Shown here: positions 19,521-27,589 of the stretch, one piece after another
Layout: each line of letters starts with the position of its first letter
How positions within the stretch are numbered: position 1 is the stretch's first letter
From: Mycobacterium sp.
GTDB taxonomy: Bacteria; Actinomycetota; Actinomycetes; Mycobacteriales; Mycobacteriaceae
Length of the DNA stretch: 64,000 nucleotides
Direction: 5' to 3'
Assembly: GCF_004298145.1 (NCBI RefSeq)
Contig: NZ_SCRH01000030.1
Coordinates: forward strand, 1-64,000
The notes under the pieces: model-generated
Databases searched by the model: none
Told to the model about the DNA's origin: nothing
What the model saw: the letters and a program-made list of their open reading frames with translations, nothing else
Position numbers and translations under genes: made by a program

Positions 19521-19550
19521 TTGACAGCGATGTCCGCCGATCGGAATAGT
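19521..19550 (+). promoter_or_regulatory. Candidate sigma-A-type promoter for the rightward catabolic arm
   Basis: A perfect -35 hexamer TTGACA (19521-19526) is followed after 18 bases by AATAGT (19545-19550), a 4-of-6 match to the -10 consensus. Transcription would start near 19557 and read into the SDR at 19649. The perfect palindrome at 19577-19590 would then lie about 20-33 bases downstream of the start site, a classic roadblock position for a repressor. Confidence 0.5.
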
Positions 19551-19576
19551 GTTCTCCAATGGACAGAATGGGATGC

Positions 19577-19590
19577 TTTGTCCGGACAAA
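19577..19590. promoter_or_regulatory. Candidate GntR operator, perfect 14-base palindrome
   Basis: TTTGTCCGGACAAA is a perfect palindrome with the TTGTC/GACAA halves typical of GntR-family operators (for FadR-type members, GT...AC flanked by A/T). It lies in the divergent region between the two catabolic arms, and a degenerate copy lies at 19481-19494. The distance between centres is 96 bases, about nine helical turns, which would allow looping. The cognate regulator is probably the GntR protein at 17069-17818. Confidence 0.6.
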
Positions 19591-19648
19591 TCAGCGGTAG
19601 ATCCCGCTGTTGGTGCTGGACGGCGCCGGCGGCAGGCGAAAGCAGGTC

Positions 19649-20494
19649 ATGGTCGATCTCGTAAGGCTCGACGGTCGCGTCGTGGTGGTTTCCGGCGCCG
19701 GCGGTGGCGGCATCGGCACGACCGTCACGGCCATGACCGCGCGGGCCGGGGCCACGGTGATCGCGGTGAGCCGATCGAAGGAAAACCTCGACGAGCACGT
19801 CGCTCCGCTGGCCCGACAGGGGCTTCCCGTGGTGCCCGTCGCGGCCGACGCGTCCACCGACGAGGGCATCGCCGCGGTGATCGACCAGGCGCGCCGCGCC
19901 GACGGGAGCTTGTACGGGCTGGTCAATGTCGCCGGCGGCGCGCAGCCGTCGACGTGGATGCCGTCGACCCGGGTGGCACGCAGCGACTGGCGCAAGATCT
20001 TCGCCGACAACCTCGAAACGGCTTTTTTCATGAGTCAGGCCGTCGCGGGCGAGCTCGTCGCGCAGCAACTTCCGGGGTCGATCGTGTCGATCTCGTCGAT
20101 CAGCGGCATCAACACCGCGCCGTTTCACATCGCCTACGGGACCGCCAAGGCCGCGATCGCCGCGATGACCCGCACGATGGCCCTCGAATTGGCTACGGCG
20201 GGGATCCGGGTGAACGCCGTGGCGCCCGGCGTCACCGAGACGGCGGCCTCGCGCACCTACGTCGACGAGGACCCCGAGCGGGACCGGCAGGCGATCGCGA
20301 TGGGCCGGCGTGGGCGGCCGGAGGAGCAGGCCGGCGCCATCCTCTTTCTGCTCTCGGAGATGTCGAGCTACATCACCGGCCAGACGCTGCTCGTCGACGG
20401 CGGGCTGGACCTCAAATGGAGCCATCTCGGTGCCGACAACACGTCGCTGTTCCTCAAAGACGAATCCTTCCGTGCGGACATTAGGAGGATGTGA
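19649..20494 (+). CDS. Short-chain dehydrogenase/reductase, first gene of rightward catabolic arm
   Basis: A 281-residue SDR. The cofactor motif is unusual, SGAGGGGIG near residues 13-21, with an extra Gly. NVAGGA replaces NNAG; SSISGIN supplies the Ser and YGTAKAA the Tyr-x3-Lys pair; TGQTLLVDGG is near the C-terminus. ATG 19649 is chosen because the SDR fold begins there; an in-frame start at 19610 would add 13 residues. The stop overlaps the Rieske oxygenase start as TGATG, and the AGGAGG site for that gene lies inside this one. It probably oxidises the hydroxylated product of the pathway or a related alcohol. Confidence 0.87.
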   Translation: MVDLVRLDGRVVVVSGAGGGGIGTTVTAMTARAGATVIAVSRSKENLDEHVAPLARQGLPVVPVAADASTDEGIAAVIDQARRADGSLYGLVNVAGGAQPSTWMPSTRVARSDWRKIFADNLETAFFMSQAVAGELVAQQLPGSIVSISSISGINTAPFHIAYGTAKAAIAAMTRTMALELATAGIRVNAVAPGVTETAASRTYVDEDPERDRQAIAMGRRGRPEEQAGAILFLLSEMSSYITGQTLLVDGGLDLKWSHLGADNTSLFLKDESFRADIRRM

Positions 20495-21870
20495 TGACAG
20501 ATCTGGATAAAAGCGTGAATTCCGTGGCGGCCGAGGAACTCTCGAAACCGATGACGATCGGCGTGGAAGCATACATCTCCGAGGCCTATGCCCGCGCCGA
20601 GCGGGACAGGCTGTGGCGCAGGGTCTGGCAACAGGTCGGCCGCGTCGAGGAGTTGCCCGAGGTGGGCAGCTACCTGACCTACGACATCCTCGACGACTCG
20701 ATCATCGTGGTGCGCACCGGCGAGAACGAATTTCACGCGCACCACAACGTGTGCATGCACCGCGGCCGCCGGCTGATCGACACCCCCGAGGGTGCCAAGA
20801 ACGCCTGCGGGCGCACCCGAAAGTCGTTCGTCTGCGCCTTTCACGGCTGGACCTATGGCTTGGACGGAGCCTGCACTCATATCCGCGAACAACAGGACTG
20901 GCAGGAAGCCCTCACCCCCGACAACACCCACCTTCGACCGGTCCGGGTCGACACGTGGGGCGGCTGGTTGTGGATCAACATGGACCCCGACTGCGAGCCG
21001 CTGGCCGACTACCTCTTCCCCGCCGCGAAGATCCTCGACCCGTTCGGCCTGGAGAACATGCGCTACAAATGGCGCAAGTGGCTGCCCTTCGACTGCAACT
21101 GGAAAGTCGCGCTGGAGGCCTTCAACGAGACCTACCACGTCTACACCACGCATCCCGAGTTCAATAAATTCGGCGAGTTCAAGGGATGGGCGAAAGCCCA
21201 AGGCAAGCACAGCAACATCGGCTACGACGCTCCGGCGGACATGGAGGCCACCAAGTCCAAGATCCGCCTCGGTATCGGCGCCGACCCACGTGTGTCGACC
21301 GCGGAAATGCAGGTGTACACGATGGAGGAAACCAACGCCACCACCACCCAGACGCTGGTGAACGCGGCCAAGCGACTGGTCGACGAGCTGCCGGAAGGGA
21401 CACCGGCCGACAAGGTCCTCGAGCACTGGCTGGCGGCGGCACGCCGCGACGACGAGGCCCGCGGCGTGATCTGGCCGACGATTCCCGCCGACATCCTCGG
21501 GCAGGCCGGCACCGCGTGGCAGATCTTTCCGAACTTCCAGATCGGGCAGGGCCTGACCAGCGCGCTGTGCTACAGCGCGCGGCCGCACCCCAGCTACAAC
21601 CCCGACAAGTGCATCTTCGAGGTGTCGGTCTTCGAGCTGTATCCGAAAGACGAAGAGCCCCAGACGGAATGGGAGTACACACCGGTCGGTGACCCCCGGT
21701 GGCGGTCGGTCCTGCCGCAGGACTTCTCCAACATGGCCGCCGTGCAGCAGGGCATGAAGTCGCTCGGCTTTCCAGGTACCAAGCCCAACCCGTACCGCGA
21801 GCGCAGCACCGTCAACCTGCACCACCAATTGTCGAGATACATGGGTACCGGCGAACCACAGGAGCTTTGA
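20494..21870 (+). CDS. Rieske non-haem iron oxygenase, alpha subunit
   Basis: A 458-residue ring-hydroxylating oxygenase large subunit. The Rieske [2Fe-2S] ligands are Cys87-x-His89 (CMHRGRRL) and Cys114-x2-His117 (CAFHGWTYGLDG). The mononuclear iron site is NETYHVYTTHPE with His215 and His220; a third acidic ligand is expected but not pinned down. Enzymes of this family hydroxylate, dihydroxylate or O/N-demethylate aromatic, steroid and alicyclic substrates. ATG 20494 is chosen over GTG 20491 because AGGAGG lies five bases before it. No ferredoxin, reductase or beta subunit is encoded nearby, so electrons must come from proteins elsewhere. It is followed after 5 bases by a flavin monooxygenase. 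Confidence 0.92.
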   Translation: MTDLDKSVNSVAAEELSKPMTIGVEAYISEAYARAERDRLWRRVWQQVGRVEELPEVGSYLTYDILDDSIIVVRTGENEFHAHHNVCMHRGRRLIDTPEGAKNACGRTRKSFVCAFHGWTYGLDGACTHIREQQDWQEALTPDNTHLRPVRVDTWGGWLWINMDPDCEPLADYLFPAAKILDPFGLENMRYKWRKWLPFDCNWKVALEAFNETYHVYTTHPEFNKFGEFKGWAKAQGKHSNIGYDAPADMEATKSKIRLGIGADPRVSTAEMQVYTMEETNATTTQTLVNAAKRLVDELPEGTPADKVLEHWLAAARRDDEARGVIWPTIPADILGQAGTAWQIFPNFQIGQGLTSALCYSARPHPSYNPDKCIFEVSVFELYPKDEEPQTEWEYTPVGDPRWRSVLPQDFSNMAAVQQGMKSLGFPGTKPNPYRERSTVNLHHQLSRYMGTGEPQEL

Positions 21871-21875
21871 GCTAG

Positions 21876-23747
21876 ATGACCCAGTTTGATAGGCGGTCCG
21901 ATCCCTGCGGACCTACGCAGACGCCGGACGACATCGATATCGATGCGCTGCGCGAAAAGTACCTGTTCGAGCGCGATAAGCGGCTACGTGCGGAGGGCTC
22001 GAAGCAGTACCTGGAACTCAAGGGCGACTTGGCCGAATTCGCCGAGGTCGATCCCCACACGCCGGTGACACCGCGCACGCCGATCGACGAGGACGTCGAC
22101 GTGGCCGTGCTCGGCGGCGGCATCGCCGGTCTGCTCGCGGGTGCGTACCTCAAGAAAGCCGGCGTCGAGGACGTGCACATCATCGAGATGGGCGGGGACT
22201 TCGGTGGCGTCTGGTACTGGAATCGCTTCCCGGGAATCCAGTGCGACAACGACGCCTACTGCTACGTCCCGATGCTGGAGGAACTCGACTACCTTCCGTC
22301 GAAGAAGTTCGCCGACGGCGCCGAGATCTACGAGCACTGCCGCGGTATCGCAAAGCATTTCGGGCTCTACGACGGTGCGATCCTGTCCACCCAGGTTCGT
22401 ACGGCGCGCTGGGATGACACGATCAAGCGCTGGCGGTTACACACCAACCGGGGCGACGATATCCGTGCCCGGTTCGTGGTGATGGCACAGGGCTCGTTCA
22501 ACCGGCCCAAGCTGCCGGGCATTGCCGGGCTCACGGAGTTCAAGGGACACATGTTCCACTCCGCCCGCTGGGATTACGACTACACGGGCGGGGACGCCAA
22601 CGGCGGACTGCACAAGCTGCATGACAAGCGGGTTGCGCTCGTCGGCACCGGTGCAACCGGTGTGCAGTTGGTTCCGCATTTGGGCCGAGACGCCCAGCAC
22701 CTCTACGTCTTTCAGCGCACGCCCTCATCGGTGGACGTGCGCGGCAACCAGCCGACCGACCCGCGGTGGGCGGCGTCGCTGGCGCCCGGCTGGCAGAAGG
22801 AGCGCAAGCGCAACTTCCACCGCTGGTCACCGTTGGGAGAGGGCGCGGTGTTCGACGAGCCCGACCTGGTCTGCGATTTCTGGACTGAACTCGGGCGCAA
22901 CCTGACCGCACGGATCGCGGCCGCCGACGATCCCGCGGCACTGACCATCGAGCAGGTCATGGCGATCCGCGAAGAAGAGGACTACAAGGTGATGGAGCGG
23001 TTGCGGCGCCGCGTCGCACAGCTCGTCGACGACCCGCAGACCGCCGAGGCGCTCAAACCGTATTACCGCTTCATGTGCAAGCGGCCCTGCAGTAACGACG
23101 AATACCTGCCGGCGTTCAATCGCCCGAATGTCACCCTGGTCGATGTGTCGGAATCCAAAGGCGTGGAACGCCTCACCGAGCGGGGCATCGTTGCCAACGG
23201 CGTCGAACATGAAGTCGACTGCATCATCTTCGCCAGCGGTTTCGAGATCACCACCGATATCAGACGGCGGTACGCCATCGACGTGATCGAGGGCCGCGAC
23301 GGCCTCTCGCTCTTCGATCACTGGGGCGACAGCTATAAATCGCTGCACGGTATGACCACCCGAGGCTTCCCCAACCAGTTCTTCACCGGCTTCATCCAGG
23401 GCGGCGTCACGGGCAACACCACCGCGATGCTCGAGCAACAAGCCGAACACATCGCCTACATCATCTCCGAAGCGGCGGCGCGCGGCGCGACGACGGTCGA
23501 GCCGAGCCAGGAAGCTCAAGACAACTGGGTCAAGACAATCCGCGAAACCTCGATAGACGGTGCGGAATTCGCGGTCTCCTGCACACCCGGCTACTACAAC
23601 AATGAGGGCGGCGGGGGCGGCGAGGGCATCCGCTCGGCCATCGGCGACCCCTACATGCCGGGTTTCTACGTGTTCGACGACCTGCTCAGTCAGTGGCGCG
23701 CAAAAGGTGATCTCGACGGCCTGGTCCTGGCGAACGTAGATGGCTGA
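21876..23747 (+). CDS. Baeyer-Villiger-type flavin monooxygenase
   Basis: A 623-residue FAD- and NADPH-dependent monooxygenase. An N-terminal extension of about 70 residues precedes the FAD motif GGGIAG (80-85). The Baeyer-Villiger signature FxGxxxHxxxW followed by Asp is at 222-233 (FKGHMFHSARWD), and the NADPH motif GTGATG is at 257-262. The length and N-terminal extension resemble enzymes for large cyclic ketones, such as cyclopentadecanone or steroid monooxygenases (about 600 residues), more than cyclohexanone monooxygenase (about 540). It would insert oxygen next to a ketone to give an ester or lactone. The next SDR starts within its last 8 bases. Confidence 0.9.
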   Translation: MTQFDRRSDPCGPTQTPDDIDIDALREKYLFERDKRLRAEGSKQYLELKGDLAEFAEVDPHTPVTPRTPIDEDVDVAVLGGGIAGLLAGAYLKKAGVEDVHIIEMGGDFGGVWYWNRFPGIQCDNDAYCYVPMLEELDYLPSKKFADGAEIYEHCRGIAKHFGLYDGAILSTQVRTARWDDTIKRWRLHTNRGDDIRARFVVMAQGSFNRPKLPGIAGLTEFKGHMFHSARWDYDYTGGDANGGLHKLHDKRVALVGTGATGVQLVPHLGRDAQHLYVFQRTPSSVDVRGNQPTDPRWAASLAPGWQKERKRNFHRWSPLGEGAVFDEPDLVCDFWTELGRNLTARIAAADDPAALTIEQVMAIREEEDYKVMERLRRRVAQLVDDPQTAEALKPYYRFMCKRPCSNDEYLPAFNRPNVTLVDVSESKGVERLTERGIVANGVEHEVDCIIFASGFEITTDIRRRYAIDVIEGRDGLSLFDHWGDSYKSLHGMTTRGFPNQFFTGFIQGGVTGNTTAMLEQQAEHIAYIISEAAARGATTVEPSQEAQDNWVKTIRETSIDGAEFAVSCTPGYYNNEGGGGGEGIRSAIGDPYMPGFYVFDDLLSQWRAKGDLDGLVLANVDG

Positions 23748-24693
23748 CTTGCGATTCGACGACCGCGTTGCCGTGGTGACCGGCGCCGGCCGCGGCCTGG
23801 GGCGCGCGTACGCGCAACTGCTCGCCTCGCGCGGGGCGAAGGTGGTCGTCAACGACGCCGGCGGCAAACTCGACGGCGAAGGGGCCGACCCCGGTCCGGC
23901 CGAGCAGGTGGCCGGCGAGATCACGGCGGCCGGGGGACAGGCCGTCGCCTGCGGCGCGTCGGTCGCGACCGCCGAAGGCGGGGACGCGATCATCGCGACC
24001 GCGCTCGAGCACTACGGCGGCATCGACATCCTGGTGCACAACGCGGGCAATGTCCGTCGCGGCTCGCTGAAGGAGATGAGCTACGAGGACTTCGACGCCG
24101 TGCTCGACGTGCATTTGCGCGGCGCGTTCAACGTGGTGCGACCGGCGTTTCCGCTCATGTGCGAGGCGGGCTACGGCCGCATCGTGCTGACGTCATCGAT
24201 CGGCGGTTTGTACGGAAACCACGGCGTCGCCAACTACGCGGCCGCCAAGGCCGGCGTGATCGGGTTGGCCAATGTCGCCGCGCTCGAAGGCGCCGCCGAG
24301 GGTGTGCGGTGCAATGTGATCGTGCCGGCGGCGGTGACGCGCATGGCGGAAGGCATCGACACCTCCGCCTATCCGCCGATGGGCTCGGAACTCGTTGCGC
24401 CCGTGGTGGGCTGGCTCGCACACGAATCCTGCTCGGTGACCGGTGAACTGTTCATCGCGCTGGCGGGTCGCGTGGCGCGGGCGGTCATCGCGGAGAGCCC
24501 GGGCGTGTGCCGGTCATCGTGGACGATCGAGGACGTCGGCAACCATCTGGATGCCATCCGGTACGTCGAGGCGCCCCTCATCTTTCCCGTCGTCCCGGAT
24601 GGACATCACCAGCACATCCGCTACAGCTTCGATCTGGCGCAGAGGTCAAACGAACTACATGGCTCGACCGATCAAGGAGCACTCAATGGCTAG
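23740..24693 (+). CDS. Short-chain dehydrogenase, MFE-2 (HSD17B4)-like
   Basis: A 317-residue SDR resembling the (3R)-hydroxyacyl-CoA dehydrogenase domain of multifunctional enzyme 2. Visible are TGAGRGLGRAYA, the VVNDAGGKLDGEG loop typical of that subgroup, HNAGNVRRGS, TSSIGGLYGN and YAAAKAGVIGLAN with catalytic Tyr and Lys. Members act on 3-hydroxyacyl-CoA or steroid side-chain and ring substrates. It overlaps the monooxygenase stop by 8 bases and the CoA-transferase start by 8 bases, so translation is tightly coupled. It supports a CoA-dependent beta-oxidation-like segment in the pathway. Confidence 0.87.
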   Translation: MADLRFDDRVAVVTGAGRGLGRAYAQLLASRGAKVVVNDAGGKLDGEGADPGPAEQVAGEITAAGGQAVACGASVATAEGGDAIIATALEHYGGIDILVHNAGNVRRGSLKEMSYEDFDAVLDVHLRGAFNVVRPAFPLMCEAGYGRIVLTSSIGGLYGNHGVANYAAAKAGVIGLANVAALEGAAEGVRCNVIVPAAVTRMAEGIDTSAYPPMGSELVAPVVGWLAHESCSVTGELFIALAGRVARAVIAESPGVCRSSWTIEDVGNHLDAIRYVEAPLIFPVVPDGHHQHIRYSFDLAQRSNELHGSTDQGALNG

Positions 24694-25846
24694 CCCGACG
24701 GGCCCGATGGCCGGTGTGCGCGTGATCGATCTGACCGCGATGGTGATGGGGCCCTACTGCACGCAGATCATGGCCGACATGGGCGCCGACGTGATCAAAG
24801 TCGAACCACCACAAGGGGATAACACCCGCTACATCTCCGTGGGTCCGGCGCCGGGCATGAGCGGGGTATTCGTCAACGTCAATCGGGGCAAGCGGTCCAT
24901 CGTGCTGGACCTGCGAACCGACGCCGGAACGCGTGCGTTACGCGCTCTGGTCGAGACCGCCGACGTGTTCATCCACTCGATGCGCGCCAAGGCGATCACC
25001 AAGCTCGGCTTCGGCTACGACGACGCCGCCGCGATCAACCCCGCGATCGTCTACACCAATTGCTACGGGTACGGGCGGCGCGGACCCGACCGTGATCGGC
25101 CCGCCTACGACGATACGATCCAGGCCGAATGCGGCCTGCCGGCGGTGCAACAGCAATTGACCGGCGAGGCCGATTACGTCGGCACCATCATGGCCGACAA
25201 GATCGCCGGCCTCACGGCCCTCTACGCGACGATGATGGCGTTGTTTCACCGCGAGCGCACCGGAGAAGGGCAAGAGGTCGAGGTCGCCATGTTCGAAACC
25301 ATGGCCTCGTTCATGCTCGTCGAACACGCCAACGGCGCCCTGTTCGACCCCCCGCTGGGGCCGGCCGTGTATCCGCGCACGGTGGCGCCCAACCGCCGGC
25401 CGTACCGCACCAGCGACGGCTACATCGCCGCGCTGATCTACAACGACAAGCACTGGAACGCGTTCATGAACGCCGTGCAGCCACCGTGGGCCAGCGAGCT
25501 GTATTCGACGCTGGAACAGCGCGCCAGCGAGATCGACACGGTCTACGGGCTGGTGGCCGAGACGATGAAAGAGCGTTCCACCGCGGAGTGGCTGACGCTG
25601 CTGCGCGAACTCGAGATACCGGCCGCGCCACTGAATTCGCCCGGCGCGCTGTTCGACGACCCGCATCTGAAAGCCGTCGGCATGTTCGAGACGGTGGACA
25701 CCCCGCACGGGCCGGTGCGCTTCCCGGGCGTGCCCACGTGGTTCTCGCAGACACCGGGTCGTGTCGCGGGGCCGGCGCCCGAGCTCGGCGCCCACACCGA
25801 AGAAGTACTCGCCGAAATCGGCGCTCGCGAGGGAAAGGAACTTTGA
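24686..25846 (+). CDS. Class III CoA-transferase (CaiB/BaiF/Frc family)
   Basis: A 386-residue family III CoA-transferase, as in formyl-CoA:oxalate or carnitine CoA-transferases. The N-terminal signature GVRVIDLTAMVMGPYCTQIMADMGADVIKVE is complete. The catalytic aspartate, which forms an anhydride with the acyl group, corresponds to Asp171 (VGTIMADKIAGLTALYA). ATG 24686 is chosen because AAGGAG lies six bases upstream; the open frame further upstream is shadow of the SDR. It would move CoA between a pathway acid and a donor thioester, or act as a racemase-type homologue. It immediately precedes a ThDP-dependent enzyme, the same pairing seen in oxalate metabolism (Frc with Oxc). Confidence 0.9.
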   Translation: MASPTGPMAGVRVIDLTAMVMGPYCTQIMADMGADVIKVEPPQGDNTRYISVGPAPGMSGVFVNVNRGKRSIVLDLRTDAGTRALRALVETADVFIHSMRAKAITKLGFGYDDAAAINPAIVYTNCYGYGRRGPDRDRPAYDDTIQAECGLPAVQQQLTGEADYVGTIMADKIAGLTALYATMMALFHRERTGEGQEVEVAMFETMASFMLVEHANGALFDPPLGPAVYPRTVAPNRRPYRTSDGYIAALIYNDKHWNAFMNAVQPPWASELYSTLEQRASEIDTVYGLVAETMKERSTAEWLTLLRELEIPAAPLNSPGALFDDPHLKAVGMFETVDTPHGPVRFPGVPTWFSQTPGRVAGPAPELGAHTEEVLAEIGAREGKEL

Positions 25847-25848
25847 CC

Positions 25849-27561
25849 ATGGCCGTGCCCGTCTACAAACGCATCCTCGACCTGTTCGAGGCCGAGGGCG
25901 TGAACACGATCTTCGGCATCCCGGATCCGAACTTCGTGCACATGTTCGCCGAGGCCGACGCCCGCGGGTGGTCGGTGGTCGCACCGCATCACGAACTGAG
26001 CGCGGGATTCATGGCCGAGGCGGCGTCGCGGATGACGGGCAAGCCCGGCCTGTGCATCGGCACGCTCGGCCCGGGCATGGCCAACATCGCCGGGGCGATC
26101 CAGTGCGCGCTGGTGGAGAACTCGCCGGTGATCTTCCTCGGCGGCCAGCGCGCCCGCATCACCGAGCGCCGGGTGAGGCGCGGACGCATCCAATTCGTCC
26201 GCCAGGAACCGCTTTTCGCGCCGTCCGTCAAGTACAGCGCGTCCATCGAGTACGCCGACCAGACCGACGAGATCATCCACGAGGCGATCCGCCGGGCCAT
26301 GTCCGGCACCCCCGGCCCGGCCTACATCGAGTACCCGTCGCACGTCATCCTCGAGGAGCTCGACGTCCCGGATCCGCTGCCGCCCCATCGGTATCGCCTG
26401 GTCAACCAGGGAGCGGGCGCCCCCGAGGTCGCCGAGGCCGCGCAGCTGATTCGCGAAGCGAAAAGCCCGATCCTGTTGGTGGGCCACGGCGTGCACACGT
26501 CGCGCACCGGTCCTGCGGTGAAGGAGCTCGCCGACTTGATGGCCTGCCCGGTGATCCAGACCTCCGGGGGTACGTCGTACATCCCGGGTCTGCAGGAGCG
26601 GACATTCCCCTACCTGTTCTCCCCGGCCGCCAACGAGGCAGTCGAGGAATCCGATCTGTGCGTCGCGCTGGGAACCGAACTCGGTGAGCCCATGCACTAC
26701 GGCCGGACCCAGCATTGGGCGGGCAACGATGCGAACCGCAAGTGGGTGTACGTCGAGCAGGACCCGGCCGCCGTCGGCGTCAACCGCCAGTTCGACGTGC
26801 CACTGGTGGGCGATCTGCGCGGCGTCGTGCCGCAGCTCGTCGACGCGCTCCGGGAAACGCCGCGCACCCCGTCGCCCAACCTCGAGAAGTTGGTCAAGGC
26901 CGACGCCGAGGAACTCGCGCAGCTCGCCGAGAATGCGCCGTCGGGACGCTCGCCGATTCACCCGGCGCGCTATGTCGTCGAGGCCACCAAGGCGTTCAAC
27001 GAACTCGAGGACGCCATCATGGTGCGCGACGGTGGGGCGACCGTCATCTTTCAGTGGACCTATTCGCAGTCCAAGCCGCGCGACGTGATCTGGAACCAGA
27101 ATTTCGGGCACCTCGGCACCGGCCTGCCGTATGCGGTCGGCGCGTCGGTCGCCGAGGGCGGCAAGCGCCCGGTGATGCTGCTGACCAGCGACTCGGCGTT
27201 CCTCTTCCACATCGCTGAGCTGGAAACGGCTGCGCGGCAGAATCTTCCGCTGGTGTGCGTGGTGGGCGTGGACCACCAGTGGGGCCTCGAGGTGGGCGTC
27301 TACAAGCGCACTTTCTCCCAGCCGTCACCGCAGCCCGGCGTGCACTGGAGCAAGGACGTCCGCCTCGACAAGGTCGCGGAGGGCTTCGGCTGCCACGGTG
27401 AGTTCGTCGAGAAGGAAGAGGAGATCGGACCGGCCATCGCCCGCGCCTACGCCAGCGGCAAAGTCGGTGTGGTGCACGTGTGCATCGACCCGAAGGCCAA
27501 CTCCGAGGAAATGCCCAAGTACGACCGATTCCGCACCTGGTATGCAGAAGGCACCCAGTAA
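25849..27561 (+). CDS. Thiamine-diphosphate-dependent enzyme of the acetolactate synthase/oxalyl-CoA decarboxylase superfamily
   Basis: A 570-residue protein with the three-domain ThDP layout. The cofactor-activating glutamate is Glu49 (HHELSAGFMAEAASR), followed by GTLGPGMANIAGAI, a central domain with ILLVGHGVH, and a C-terminal cofactor domain (NFGHLGTGLPYAVGA). The metal-binding motif is atypical: GDG is replaced by SDS (447-449) and the downstream Asn-Asn-Gly by VDHQWG (474-479). True OxcA at 37645-39402 keeps GDSAF and NNGG. Possible roles are 2-hydroxyacyl-CoA lyase, benzoylformate-type decarboxylase or a related C-C lyase giving an aldehyde for the dehydrogenase that follows. Only the superfamily is firm. 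Confidence 0.85.
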   Translation: MAVPVYKRILDLFEAEGVNTIFGIPDPNFVHMFAEADARGWSVVAPHHELSAGFMAEAASRMTGKPGLCIGTLGPGMANIAGAIQCALVENSPVIFLGGQRARITERRVRRGRIQFVRQEPLFAPSVKYSASIEYADQTDEIIHEAIRRAMSGTPGPAYIEYPSHVILEELDVPDPLPPHRYRLVNQGAGAPEVAEAAQLIREAKSPILLVGHGVHTSRTGPAVKELADLMACPVIQTSGGTSYIPGLQERTFPYLFSPAANEAVEESDLCVALGTELGEPMHYGRTQHWAGNDANRKWVYVEQDPAAVGVNRQFDVPLVGDLRGVVPQLVDALRETPRTPSPNLEKLVKADAEELAQLAENAPSGRSPIHPARYVVEATKAFNELEDAIMVRDGGATVIFQWTYSQSKPRDVIWNQNFGHLGTGLPYAVGASVAEGGKRPVMLLTSDSAFLFHIAELETAARQNLPLVCVVGVDHQWGLEVGVYKRTFSQPSPQPGVHWSKDVRLDKVAEGFGCHGEFVEKEEEIGPAIARAYASGKVGVVHVCIDPKANSEEMPKYDRFRTWYAEGTQ

Positions 27562-27589
27562 GCGCCGCGATTAAGGAAGAGTGCAAGCT

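Noticed and set aside
20368..21828. A 486-codon minus-strand frame
   Set aside because: It is antisense to the Rieske oxygenase, which has complete iron and Rieske motifs.
25129..25848. A 240-residue extension of the ThDP enzyme
   Set aside because: It is an out-of-frame reading of the CoA-transferase gene; ThDP-fold sequence begins at ATG 25849.
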